Positions 1-6,204 of a DNA stretch of 11,295 nucleotides are shown here, in pieces. The stretch is from JADHLJ01 sp038118725 (GTDB lineage: Bacteria > Pseudomonadota > Alphaproteobacteria > Thalassobaculales > Thalassobaculaceae). The DNA lies in NCBI GenBank assembly GCA_038118725.1, contig JAYOIK010000112.1:1-11295 (forward strand). Direction: 5' to 3'. How positions within the stretch are numbered: the first letter of the stretch is position 1; every line of letters starts with the position of its first letter. Position numbers and translations under genes: made by a program. A model generated the notes under the pieces. That model was not told the origin of the DNA, did not search any database, and was given only the letters and a program-made list of their open reading frames with translations.

Positions 1-52
1 GTCGTTAGACGATCACAAAACCAAACGAAATATAAGAATCGATCACTCGGAT

Positions 53-466
53 CTAGAAAAACCGCTCGGGCGCGTCGATTGGCGCGTTGTCGGAAAGCTT
101 GAGCCAGCCCTTGATGGTCCGGTAGCCGAACCAGAGCCATGTCACCCCCGTCAGCAGACCGGCGAAGGGGATCAGGATTATGGTCGCCGCCAAGGCCGCC
201 GAGATGATCGAGGCAATCAACATGATGCAAAAGGTACGGATCTGCCAGGTCGCGTGACTCTCCAGCCAGGTGCCACGAATATCCTCGCGCTTGAGAAAGG
301 CCAGAACCGCGCCGAGCAGAGATGGAAACGCCGTCACCAGCGATAGGGCGTAGAGGCCGTAGACGATGTGAAAGGCGAGCCGGTCGTTTTCGGCGAGGCC
401 GAGCTTGAACGGTAGCGCGCGTCGATGGGCGATGTCTTGGCCGGTGGTCATCGGTTCCCTGGACAT
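53..466 (-). CDS. Small three-helix inner-membrane protein (DUF4870-like)
   Basis: A 137-residue protein with a hydrophilic N-terminus and three hydrophobic stretches at about residues 32-58, 75-99 and 101-115, so it is very likely an integral inner-membrane protein. Between the first two helices lies a conserved-looking segment with KREDIRGTWLESH followed by WQIRTF, and the C-terminus reads YRTIKGWLKLSDNAP. This pattern matches small uncharacterised membrane proteins of the DUF4870/YidX-like type as I remember them; their function is unknown. The ATG at 464-466 is preceded by GGAG about seven bases upstream. A second ATG five codons in (449-451) also has a purine-rich upstream stretch and could be the true start. 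The gene diverges from the threonine aldolase gene across about 80 bases. No enzymatic motif is visible. Coding status is confident; the family name is moderately so. Confidence 0.8.
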   Translation of the reverse strand: MSREPMTTGQDIAHRRALPFKLGLAENDRLAFHIVYGLYALSLVTAFPSLLGAVLAFLKREDIRGTWLESHATWQIRTFCIMLIASIISAALAATIILIPFAGLLTGVTWLWFGYRTIKGWLKLSDNAPIDAPERFF

Positions 467-547
467 TGTTCTCTCCAGCTCCTAGGTGGGTATACTCACG
501 CCGCCGTTCAATCCTTCGTGTTCCCGCAAATCATCAGGGCGATCATC

Positions 548-1624
548 ATGGTAAGCAACCCCGCCACGCCGGCGATCCCGAAAATCGACTTCTACAGCGA
601 TACGATCACCCGCCCGACCAAGGCGATGCGCCAGGCCATGGCCGAGGCCGAGGTCGGCAACGAGCAGGCCGGCGAGGATCCGACGGTCAACCGGCTCTGC
701 GCCATGACGGCGGAACTTTTGGGCAAGGAAGCGGCGGTGTTTCTGCCTTCCGGCACCATGTGCAATCAGATCGCCTATCGTGTCTGGTGCGCGCCGGGAC
801 AGGAGATCCTGCTCGAGAAATCTTCCCACGCGCTACATTTCGAGGTCGGTGGGCTGGCGGCGAACGCGGGCGCGATGACCCGGACGATCGAGGGCAGGCG
901 CGGTCTGTTTACCGCCGATCAGGTGCGCGAGGGTATCCGGGCGCCACACGGCCACCATACCCAACGCACCGCGCTGGTGAGCGTCGAGAATACCGCGAAC
1001 ATGGGTGGCGGCACGGTCTGGCCGATCGATCAGCTGCGGGAGGTCGCGGCGGCGGCGCGCGAACAGGGCATTCCCGTGCACATGGACGGCGCGCGCCTGC
1101 CTAACGCGGTGGTCGCGTCGAGCACCTCGGCGGCGGAATACGCCGCCGAGGTCGACAGCGTCTGGATCGATCTCTCCAAGGGGCTCGGCTGTCCCATCGG
1201 CGCGGTGCTGGCGGGAACCGAAGCCTTTATCGACAAGGTCTGGAGCTTCAAACACATGTATGGCGGCGCCATGCGCCAGGCGGGCATCATCGCCGCCGCC
1301 GGGGTTTATGCCTTCGAGCACCATGTCGATCGTCTCGCGGAGGACCACGCCAATGCCCGGCGGTTGGCCCAGGGTCTCGCCGAGATCGAGGGGATCGCGG
1401 TCAATGCCAACGAGATCGATACCAACATGGTGTTCTTCGATGTCGCGGGCCTCGGCGCGACGGCGGCGGAATTCGCGGGACGGATGGCGCGCGACCACGA
1501 CATCCGGTTCGGTCCGATGGGGCCGACCTTGATCCGCGCGGTCACCCATCTCGACGTGGACGCGGCCGGGGTCGAGGAAACCATCGCCGCCGCGAAAACC
1601 GTCGCGAGCTCGCTGAAGGCCTAG
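548..1624 (+). CDS. ltaE: Low-specificity L-threonine aldolase-type PLP enzyme
   Basis: A PLP-dependent fold-type I aldolase of 358 residues. The family splits L-threonine or L-allo-threonine, and often other beta-hydroxy-alpha-amino acids, into glycine and an aldehyde in the cytoplasm. Visible landmarks are the N-terminal FYSDTITRPT, GEDPTVNRL at about 42-50, the PLP-stacking His94 in SSHALHFEVGG, the cofactor-contacting HMDGARLPNA (Asp180, Arg183), and the Schiff-base Lys211 in WIDLSKGLGCPIGAV. The frame is open further upstream to 425, but that extension overlaps the divergent membrane gene and resembles no aldolase. The ATG at 548 has AGGGC seven bases upstream and gives a normal family length (E. 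coli LtaE has about 333 residues). It converges on the TauD-family gene. Actual substrate range is not deducible; a cleavage step for a hydroxylated amino acid made by a neighbouring oxygenase is only a hypothesis. Confidence 0.93.
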   Translation: MVSNPATPAIPKIDFYSDTITRPTKAMRQAMAEAEVGNEQAGEDPTVNRLCAMTAELLGKEAAVFLPSGTMCNQIAYRVWCAPGQEILLEKSSHALHFEVGGLAANAGAMTRTIEGRRGLFTADQVREGIRAPHGHHTQRTALVSVENTANMGGGTVWPIDQLREVAAAAREQGIPVHMDGARLPNAVVASSTSAAEYAAEVDSVWIDLSKGLGCPIGAVLAGTEAFIDKVWSFKHMYGGAMRQAGIIAAAGVYAFEHHVDRLAEDHANARRLAQGLAEIEGIAVNANEIDTNMVFFDVAGLGATAAEFAGRMARDHDIRFGPMGPTLIRAVTHLDVDAAGVEETIAAAKTVASSLKA

Positions 1625-1647
1625 CCGGGCGGAAGCCTCGCTTCGTG

Positions 1648-1682
1648 CCGTCGTCCTGGCGCAAGGCAGGACTTCTGGACGG
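1648..1682. repeat. Degenerate palindromic intergenic repeat, copy A
   Basis: A 35-base imperfect inverted repeat in the 187-base gap between two convergent genes. The core arms GTCCTG (1653-1658) and CAGGAC (1667-1672) enclose an eight-base loop, and outer arms CCGTC (1648-1652) and GACGG (1678-1682) pair after a five-base bulge. Its left half is close to the element at 8280-8308, which also lies between convergent genes. There is no T-run beside it, so it is not a standard intrinsic terminator, though it could block or end transcription from either side. The rest of 1625-1811 shows no gene. Confidence 0.5.
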
Positions 1683-1811
1683 TTACGCTAGCCTGGACAA
1701 ACTCAGGCACGTGGCCGGTATCAAGGCCCTGCCGTTCACCAGGGCGACGCTCGGGGACCATGTATTGGAAGGCGATGCATTGGGTGGCTGGGTGGCATGA
1801 TCGCGCCTTGC

Positions 1812-2645
1812 CTAGACCGGCTTGTCGCCCTTGATTGTGACCCGATAACCGCGGCGGACCTCGGGATAGTAGTCCCACATGGCGTGATGCAAGGCGCATC
1901 GGTTGTCCCAGAACGCGACGGAATGCTTTTCCCACTTGAACCGGCACTGAAAGTTCGGCTTGGCGATGTGCTGGAACAGGAAGTCGAGGATCGCCCGGCT
2001 TTCATCCTTGGGCAGGCCGACAATGTTCTGGGTGAAGATCTTGTTGACGTAGATCGCCTTCTTCCCGGTTTCGGGATGGGTGCGGATCACCGGATGCTCG
2101 TTGGCCGGAAACACCTTGGTCGGATCATAGATACCGGCCCGCTTGGCCCGGTCGATATAGTTCGGGCCGCCGTCATGCACCGCCGTCAGGCCGCCCAGGA
2201 AGGCCTTCATCGGCTCGGACAAGGCGTCATAGGCCGCGTACATGCTGGCGAAAAGCGTATCGCCGCCGCCGCTCGGCGGGATCTCGAACAGGCGTAGGAT
2301 ACTGCCCATCGGCGGTTCGGCGTCGCAGGAGACATCGCTGTGCCACTCGTCGCCGTTGACCCGCGAGGAATGCGGCCCGTTATTGATGTAGAGAATCTCG
2401 GGATGCCCCTCCAAGCCGTTGCGATCACGCGCCGGGTGGATGTGCAGGTCGCCGAACTGGCGCCCGAAATCCTTTTGCTGGTCGACCGTCATGTCCTGAT
2501 CGCGGAAGAAGATCACGAGATGATCGCGCAGCGCCTGCTTGACCACGCCGAGCTCGTTATCCGATAGCGGCTTCGAGAGATCGACACCGGAGATTTCGGC
2601 GCCGATCAGTGGCGTAACGGGTTTGATATCCAGGGCGGTGGCCAT
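1812..2645 (-). CDS. TauD/TfdA-family Fe(II)/2-oxoglutarate dioxygenase
   Basis: A 277-residue cytoplasmic non-heme iron oxygenase that couples 2-oxoglutarate decarboxylation to substrate hydroxylation. The metal triad is visible: His102 and Asp104 in EWHSDVS, and His253 in WDNRCALHHAMWDYY. Arg264 in PEVRRGYRVTI sits where TauD Arg266 binds 2-oxoglutarate. N-terminal LIGAEISGVDLSKPLS and the stretch GGGDTLFASMYAAYDAL are typical of the family. By alignment from memory to E. coli TauD, the taurine contacts His70 and Arg270 have counterparts (His70, Arg268), but Tyr73 is replaced by Arg73, so a different anionic substrate is likely. An ATG at 2643-2645 has GAGGA eight bases upstream; a TTG one codon earlier is possible but less likely. 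It diverges from the PhyH gene at 2799. Family assignment is firm, substrate unknown. Confidence 0.93.
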   Translation of the reverse strand: MATALDIKPVTPLIGAEISGVDLSKPLSDNELGVVKQALRDHLVIFFRDQDMTVDQQKDFGRQFGDLHIHPARDRNGLEGHPEILYINNGPHSSRVNGDEWHSDVSCDAEPPMGSILRLFEIPPSGGGDTLFASMYAAYDALSEPMKAFLGGLTAVHDGGPNYIDRAKRAGIYDPTKVFPANEHPVIRTHPETGKKAIYVNKIFTQNIVGLPKDESRAILDFLFQHIAKPNFQCRFKWEKHSVAFWDNRCALHHAMWDYYPEVRRGYRVTIKGDKPV

Positions 2646-2798
2646 CAAGAATGTCCTCGGGTCTAGCTACGATCGGGGAAGTTTAGGCGGCTTGGATGGA
2701 TTTGTCAGGCTTCGCCGACTGGATAGCCGTGAATGCCGAGGATATGCTCGGTCCCCGACCGAACACTCTATGTCTCACTCCAAGGGGAACCACGGATC
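2646..2798. promoter_or_regulatory. Divergent intergenic region with a 15-base inverted repeat
   Basis: This 153-base gap separates two oxygenase genes transcribed away from each other, so it should hold both promoters. A perfect inverted repeat with arms TCGGTC (2748-2753) and GACCGA (2757-2762) around CCC lies 36 bases before the PhyH start and could be an operator. AAGGGGA at 2782-2788 is the likely ribosome binding site of the PhyH gene. I could not find a convincing -35/-10 pair on either strand. The regulatory role is inferred from position and symmetry. Confidence 0.4.
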
Positions 2799-3599
2799 AT
2801 GCGCCTCACGCCCGAACAATTGGATGGTTTCAACCGGGATGGTTTCCTGTTCCTGCCCGGATTGTTCCGCGGCGACGAGATCGCCGTCCTCAAGGAGCAT
2901 ATGAAGGCCGTGGTCGCCGGCGACGGGCCGGAGATCCTACGGGAACGCGGCAGCGACGCGGTGCGATCGGCGATCGCCCCGCATCTTCGGGACGAGATTT
3001 ATCGGCGTCTCAGCCTGCATCCGAGATTGGTCGAACCGGCGCGTCAAATTCTCGGCGGCGAGGTCTATCTGCATCAATTCAAGATCAACGCCAAGGAAGC
3101 CCAGGACGGAGAGATCTGGCATTGGCATCAGGACTATCGCACCTGGTACGAGGATGACGGCATGCCGGAACCGGATGTGATCAACGCCACCGTGTTCCTC
3201 GACGACGTGACGGAGTTCAACGGGCCGATGATGTTCATACCCGGCTCTCATGCCGGCGGGCGGATCGACTCGGACGTGGAATTCGAGCGCGTGCCCGGCT
3301 ATGGACGACTCTCCGCCGACGCGGTGGGCAGCCCCTATTCCAAGCAAACCATCAACGCCATGATCGAAAAGCAGGGCATCGTCGCGCCGAAGGGACCGGC
3401 GGGCTCGACGATCTTTTTTCACGGCTGCACGGTGCACGGCTCGGCGCCCAACATGTCGCCCTGGGGGCGGGCGATGGTGTTCTCCAGTCTCAATCGCGTG
3501 GAAAACCATATCCGGCGCCCGACCCGCCCGGATTTCCTGGCTCTCCAGGATTTCACGCCCCTGGTGTCGATCGCCGATGACTGTCTGATCGCGCCCTGA
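2799..3599 (+). CDS. Phytanoyl-CoA/ectoine hydroxylase-like Fe(II)/2OG dioxygenase
   Basis: A 266-residue PhyH-superfamily oxygenase. The iron ligands are His110 and Asp112 in WHWHQDYRTWYEDDGMPEPD and His213 in CTVHGSAPNMSPWGRAM; Arg224 is in place to bind 2-oxoglutarate. The first motif closely follows the ectoine hydroxylase (EctD) signature, in which a WHSDFETWH-EDGMP segment is diagnostic. Other shared landmarks are YLHQFKIN, FNGPMMFIPGSH and KQGIVAPKGPAGS. EctD is about 300 residues, so this is a shorter relative, and no ectABC genes accompany it; hydroxyectoine synthesis is therefore not shown. The ATG at 2799 has AAGGGGA ten bases upstream and directly precedes the conserved start RLTPEQLDGFNRDGFLFLPG; an in-frame ATG at 2733 lacks homology-like sequence. 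It is the first of a same-strand run with the SDR and dehydrogenase genes downstream. Confidence 0.92.
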   Translation: MRLTPEQLDGFNRDGFLFLPGLFRGDEIAVLKEHMKAVVAGDGPEILRERGSDAVRSAIAPHLRDEIYRRLSLHPRLVEPARQILGGEVYLHQFKINAKEAQDGEIWHWHQDYRTWYEDDGMPEPDVINATVFLDDVTEFNGPMMFIPGSHAGGRIDSDVEFERVPGYGRLSADAVGSPYSKQTINAMIEKQGIVAPKGPAGSTIFFHGCTVHGSAPNMSPWGRAMVFSSLNRVENHIRRPTRPDFLALQDFTPLVSIADDCLIAP

Positions 3600-3617
3600 A
3601 GGAGGCGTGATCAACCC

Positions 3618-3734
3618 ATGGCCGAGGGGGTCGGCGCGCGGTTCGCTTGCGCCGGACGGCGGAGGCATCAATACTGTTTTTTCATGAAACGGATGGCATC
3701 GCGTGGAGGTCATCGCCAGGAGGTTATCAGATGA
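3618..3734 (+). CDS. Possible 38-residue small ORF coupled to the downstream SDR
   Basis: Between the PhyH stop and the first SDR lies a short frame, ATG at 3618 to TGA at 3732-3734, coding for a basic 38-residue peptide that begins MAEGVGARFACAGRRRHQYC. AAGGAGG at 3599-3605 precedes its start by a rather long 12 bases. Its TGA overlaps the SDR ATG as ATGA, the arrangement typical of translational coupling. The peptide has no recognisable domain, signal peptide or membrane segment. The same stretch could equally be untranslated leader; it also holds a 10-base palindrome, TTTCATGAAA, at 3680-3689. Coding is uncertain. Confidence 0.22.
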   Translation: MAEGVGARFACAGRRRHQYCFFMKRMASRGGHRQEVIR

Positions 3735-4498
3735 GCACGCGGGAAAATCAAACGGGCTTCACCCTCGAGGGCCTCAAGGTTCTGGTCATTGGCGCGCGCC
3801 AGGGGATCGGGCGGGCGGTCGCCGAAACCTGCGCCGCCCAGGGCGCGTCCCTTATCCTCGCGGATATCGAGGAGCCCTCCGGTCCGGCGCGGATCATCGA
3901 GAGCAAGCATGGCGGCACGATCGTCACCAAGGCTTGCGATATCGCCGATCGGGCGGCGGTGGATGCCCTGGCGGCGGAACTCGACGCCGAGGGCCTCGCC
4001 CCAAACGCGGTCGCGCTGACCGCCGGGATTACCCGATACAACGACTGGATCGACGCCGATCCCGAATCCTGGGACGCGGATACCGACGCGATCTTCAACG
4101 TCAACATGCGCGGGCCGATCAATATCGCCCGCGCCTTCCTGCCGAGAATGCAGGCCCAGGGATGGGGCCGGCTGGTTCTGGTCGGCTCGATCGCGGGTCG
4201 CATGGGCGGGGTGACCTCCCAGCCGCACTACGTCGCCAGCAAGGGCGGTGTGCACGCGATGACCCGTCTTCTGGCGGCGAAATACGCCAGGTCCGGCGTG
4301 TTGGTGAACGCCGTGGCGCCGGGGCCGACGCGGACCCAGATGACCGAGGGGCGTGATATCGACGCCGAGGGTTTTCCGCTCGGACGCCTGCTGGAGCCGG
4401 ACGATATCGCCTGGCCGATTACCTTTCTTCTATCACCGGCCTGTTCCGGCATGGTCGGGACGGTGCTGGATGTGAACGGCGGCATTGTATTTTCCTAA
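3731..4498 (+). CDS. SDR-family NAD(P)-dependent oxidoreductase (first of a pair)
   Basis: A 255-residue classical short-chain dehydrogenase/reductase, interconverting an alcohol and a ketone with a nicotinamide cofactor. The Rossmann motif is VLVIGARQGIG (Gly21, Gly25, Gly27), with Ile where Thr is usual. Asp45 at the end of the second strand (LILADIEE) favours NAD(H). The usual NNAG is TAG (98-100), a common variant. The catalytic set is complete: Asn125 in NVNMRG, Ser153 in VGSIAG, Tyr167 and Lys171 in YVASKGG. The C-terminus VLDVNGGIVFS is normal. AGGAGG at 3718-3723 is an excellent ribosome binding site seven bases before the chosen ATG and rules out longer upstream starts. The next SDR begins 20 bases downstream, so the two are almost surely co-transcribed. 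Close to FabG-like and sugar/hydroxyacid dehydrogenases; the substrate cannot be assigned. Confidence 0.92.
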   Translation: MSTRENQTGFTLEGLKVLVIGARQGIGRAVAETCAAQGASLILADIEEPSGPARIIESKHGGTIVTKACDIADRAAVDALAAELDAEGLAPNAVALTAGITRYNDWIDADPESWDADTDAIFNVNMRGPINIARAFLPRMQAQGWGRLVLVGSIAGRMGGVTSQPHYVASKGGVHAMTRLLAAKYARSGVLVNAVAPGPTRTQMTEGRDIDAEGFPLGRLLEPDDIAWPITFLLSPACSGMVGTVLDVNGGIVFS

Positions 4499-4518
4499 CT
4501 TCTGATCAAAGGCCTGAC

Positions 4519-5283
4519 ATGAGCAAACTTTTCGACCTGACCGGGCGCGCCATTCTGGTGACCGGGGCGTCCCGCGGGATCGGCTTCGCGATGGCGGAGA
4601 CCTTGGCCCAGCACGGTGCGGCGGTAGTCTTGAACGCCCGCGACCCGGAGGCCCTGGAAGCCAAGGCCGAAGCAATCCGCGCGCAAGGCCTAAAGGCCGA
4701 GATCGCGACCTTCGACGTCACCGACGCCGACGCCTCGCGCGAGGCGCTGGAGCGGATCGACCGGGATCACGGGCGGCTCTACGGCTTGATCAATAACGCC
4801 GGCGTACAGCATCGCAGCCCGATCCTGGAGTTCACCACCGCCGATTTCGAGCGGGTGGTGTCGATCAACCTCACCTCCTGCTTCACCAATAGCCGCGAGG
4901 CCATCCGCCTGATGACCCCGCATGGCGGCGGGCGGATCATCAACACCGTCTCGATGCTCGGGCCCCAGGCGCGCCCGACCGTGCCGGCCTATATCGCCGC
5001 CAAGGAAGGGCTGCGCGCCATGACCCGGGCCTTGGCGGTCGAGGTCGGCGCGCAAGGCATTCTGGTGAACGCCATCGCGCCGGGCTATATCGCGACTGAG
5101 TTGAACCAGGCGCTGCTCGACAACAAGGAGTTCTCGGACTGGGTCGTCTCCAAGACCCCGGCGGGCCGTTGGGGCCAACCGAGCGAGCTTGGCGGCGGCG
5201 CGGTCTTCCTGATGTCCGAGGCCGGCGCCTTCGTTAACGGACAGATCCTGTCCATCGACGGCGGCATGAGCGTTCAGGTCTAG
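4519..5283 (+). CDS. Gluconate 5-dehydrogenase-like SDR oxidoreductase
   Basis: A 254-residue classical SDR. It shows the cofactor motif TGASRGIG (15-22), NNAG (93-96), Asn118 in SINLTS, catalytic Ser145 in NTVSMLGPQARPTVPAY, then Tyr158 and Lys162. Asn-Ala-Arg at 39-41 after the second strand suggests NADP(H), in contrast to the neighbour. Segments such as INNAGVQ, ARPTVPAYIAAKEG, the APGYIATELNQAL stretch and FSDWVVSKTPAGRWGQP follow the IdnO/gluconate 5-dehydrogenase subfamily, which reversibly reduces 5-ketogluconate. Many enzymes annotated this way act on other sugar acids or hydroxy compounds, so I give no symbol. It lies 20 bases after the first SDR and 24 bases before the next dehydrogenase, in the middle of a three-gene dehydrogenase run. 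Confidence 0.92.
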   Translation: MSKLFDLTGRAILVTGASRGIGFAMAETLAQHGAAVVLNARDPEALEAKAEAIRAQGLKAEIATFDVTDADASREALERIDRDHGRLYGLINNAGVQHRSPILEFTTADFERVVSINLTSCFTNSREAIRLMTPHGGGRIINTVSMLGPQARPTVPAYIAAKEGLRAMTRALAVEVGAQGILVNAIAPGYIATELNQALLDNKEFSDWVVSKTPAGRWGQPSELGGGAVFLMSEAGAFVNGQILSIDGGMSVQV

Positions 5284-5307
5284 GATGGAAATCAGGGGTA
5301 GCGTGTG

Positions 5308-6177
5308 ATGACGGACGAGATTTACGGTTTCATCGGGCTCGGCAACATGGGCCGGCCGATGGCGCGCAACGCCAAGGCCAAGGGGCTCGCGATGATCGTG
5401 CATGATCTCGCCGGCACCGCCGACCGGGCGCCGGAGGGAGCGGAGATCGCGCAATCGAATGGCGAGGTAGCGCGCCGGGCCGGGGTGATCGCGCTCTCCC
5501 TGCCGACGGTGGAGGCGAACCGCGCGGTGGTCAACGAGATCGCCGAGGCGGGCAACGCGGGCTCGGTCGTTATTGATACCTGCACCATCGGTCCAGAAGC
5601 AGCGGCGGAGAACGCGGCGATCCTGAAGGCCGCCAGTATCGACTATGTGGACAGTCCGATCTCCGGCCTCAAGTTCCGGGCCGAGGAAGGCACCTTGGCC
5701 AGCATGACGGCCGGAAGCATCGAGGCGGTGGAACGCGCGCGGCCCCTGATCGAGGGCTATTCCCGTGTCCTCTATCACGTTGGCCACGACGCGGGGCAGG
5801 GTCAGCGGATGAAGGTGGTGAACAACGCGCTATGCATCTCCGCCTATGTCACGACCTCGGAAGCGCTGGCCTATGGCGAGAACGGCGGCCTCGACATCGA
5901 CACCATGCTGGAGGTGGTGAACGCCAGTTCAGGCATGAATTTCGCGACCTCGACGATCTTCCCCAAATACGTCGCGACCGGTGACTATGACGGCTCCGGC
6001 GCCGAGGCGCATATCGTCAAGAAGGATATTGGCCTGTTCGTCTCCGGTTCCGAGACCGAGGGCACCCCGAACGCCGCGATCAAGCGCGCCTTCGAGGTCG
6101 TCGCCGACTTCGCCGCCGCCGATCCGCTTCAGGACCAGATGCGGATCTATCCCTTCGTGCGCGACCGCAAGGGGTGA
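5308..6177 (+). CDS. 3-Hydroxyisobutyrate dehydrogenase-family (beta-hydroxyacid) dehydrogenase
   Basis: A 289-residue NAD(P)-dependent beta-hydroxyacid dehydrogenase; family members oxidise 3-hydroxyisobutyrate, tartronate semialdehyde-type acids or related compounds. The N-terminal Rossmann motif is GFIGLGNMGRPMA (7-19). The substrate-binding DSPISG (115-120) corresponds to the usual DAPVSGG, here with Leu in place of the final Gly. Catalytic Lys169 and Asn173 lie in QGQRMKVVNNAL. The all-helical C-terminal domain follows, with KKDIGLFVSGSE late in it. ATG at 5308 has AGGGG nine bases upstream; a GTG directly before it is an alternative. It ends the dehydrogenase run and stops 27 bases from the convergent PhyH gene. 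Length and motifs are normal for the family; which hydroxyacid it uses is unknown. Confidence 0.92.
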   Translation: MTDEIYGFIGLGNMGRPMARNAKAKGLAMIVHDLAGTADRAPEGAEIAQSNGEVARRAGVIALSLPTVEANRAVVNEIAEAGNAGSVVIDTCTIGPEAAAENAAILKAASIDYVDSPISGLKFRAEEGTLASMTAGSIEAVERARPLIEGYSRVLYHVGHDAGQGQRMKVVNNALCISAYVTTSEALAYGENGGLDIDTMLEVVNASSGMNFATSTIFPKYVATGDYDGSGAEAHIVKKDIGLFVSGSETEGTPNAAIKRAFEVVADFAAADPLQDQMRIYPFVRDRKG

Positions 6178-6204
6178 GGCGCGAAACCGCTCCCGTGGGG
6201 GGAA

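Noticed and set aside
425..547. 41-residue N-terminal extension of the threonine aldolase
   Set aside because: It overlaps the divergent membrane protein gene and is unlike any aldolase N-terminus; the ATG at 548 has better spacing from a ribosome binding site.
833..1549. Minus-strand open frame of 238 codons opposite the threonine aldolase gene
   Set aside because: It is antisense to a clear enzyme gene, contains no family motif, and long antisense frames are expected in GC-rich coding DNA.
2646..2798. TTGTCA at 2702-2707 as a -35 box for the EctD-like gene
   Set aside because: No reasonable -10 hexamer occurs 16-18 bases downstream.
2696..3157. Plus-strand frame of 153 codons starting in the divergent gap
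   Set aside because: Most of it is a shifted frame of the EctD-like gene, and its start has no good ribosome binding site.
2937..3713. Minus-strand open frame of 258 codons
   Set aside because: It is antisense to the EctD-like gene and shows no recognisable protein features.
4690..5787. Minus-strand open frame of 365 codons
   Set aside because: It lies opposite the second SDR and the hydroxyacid dehydrogenase gene, crosses their boundary, and its translation is compositionally biased with no recognisable domain.
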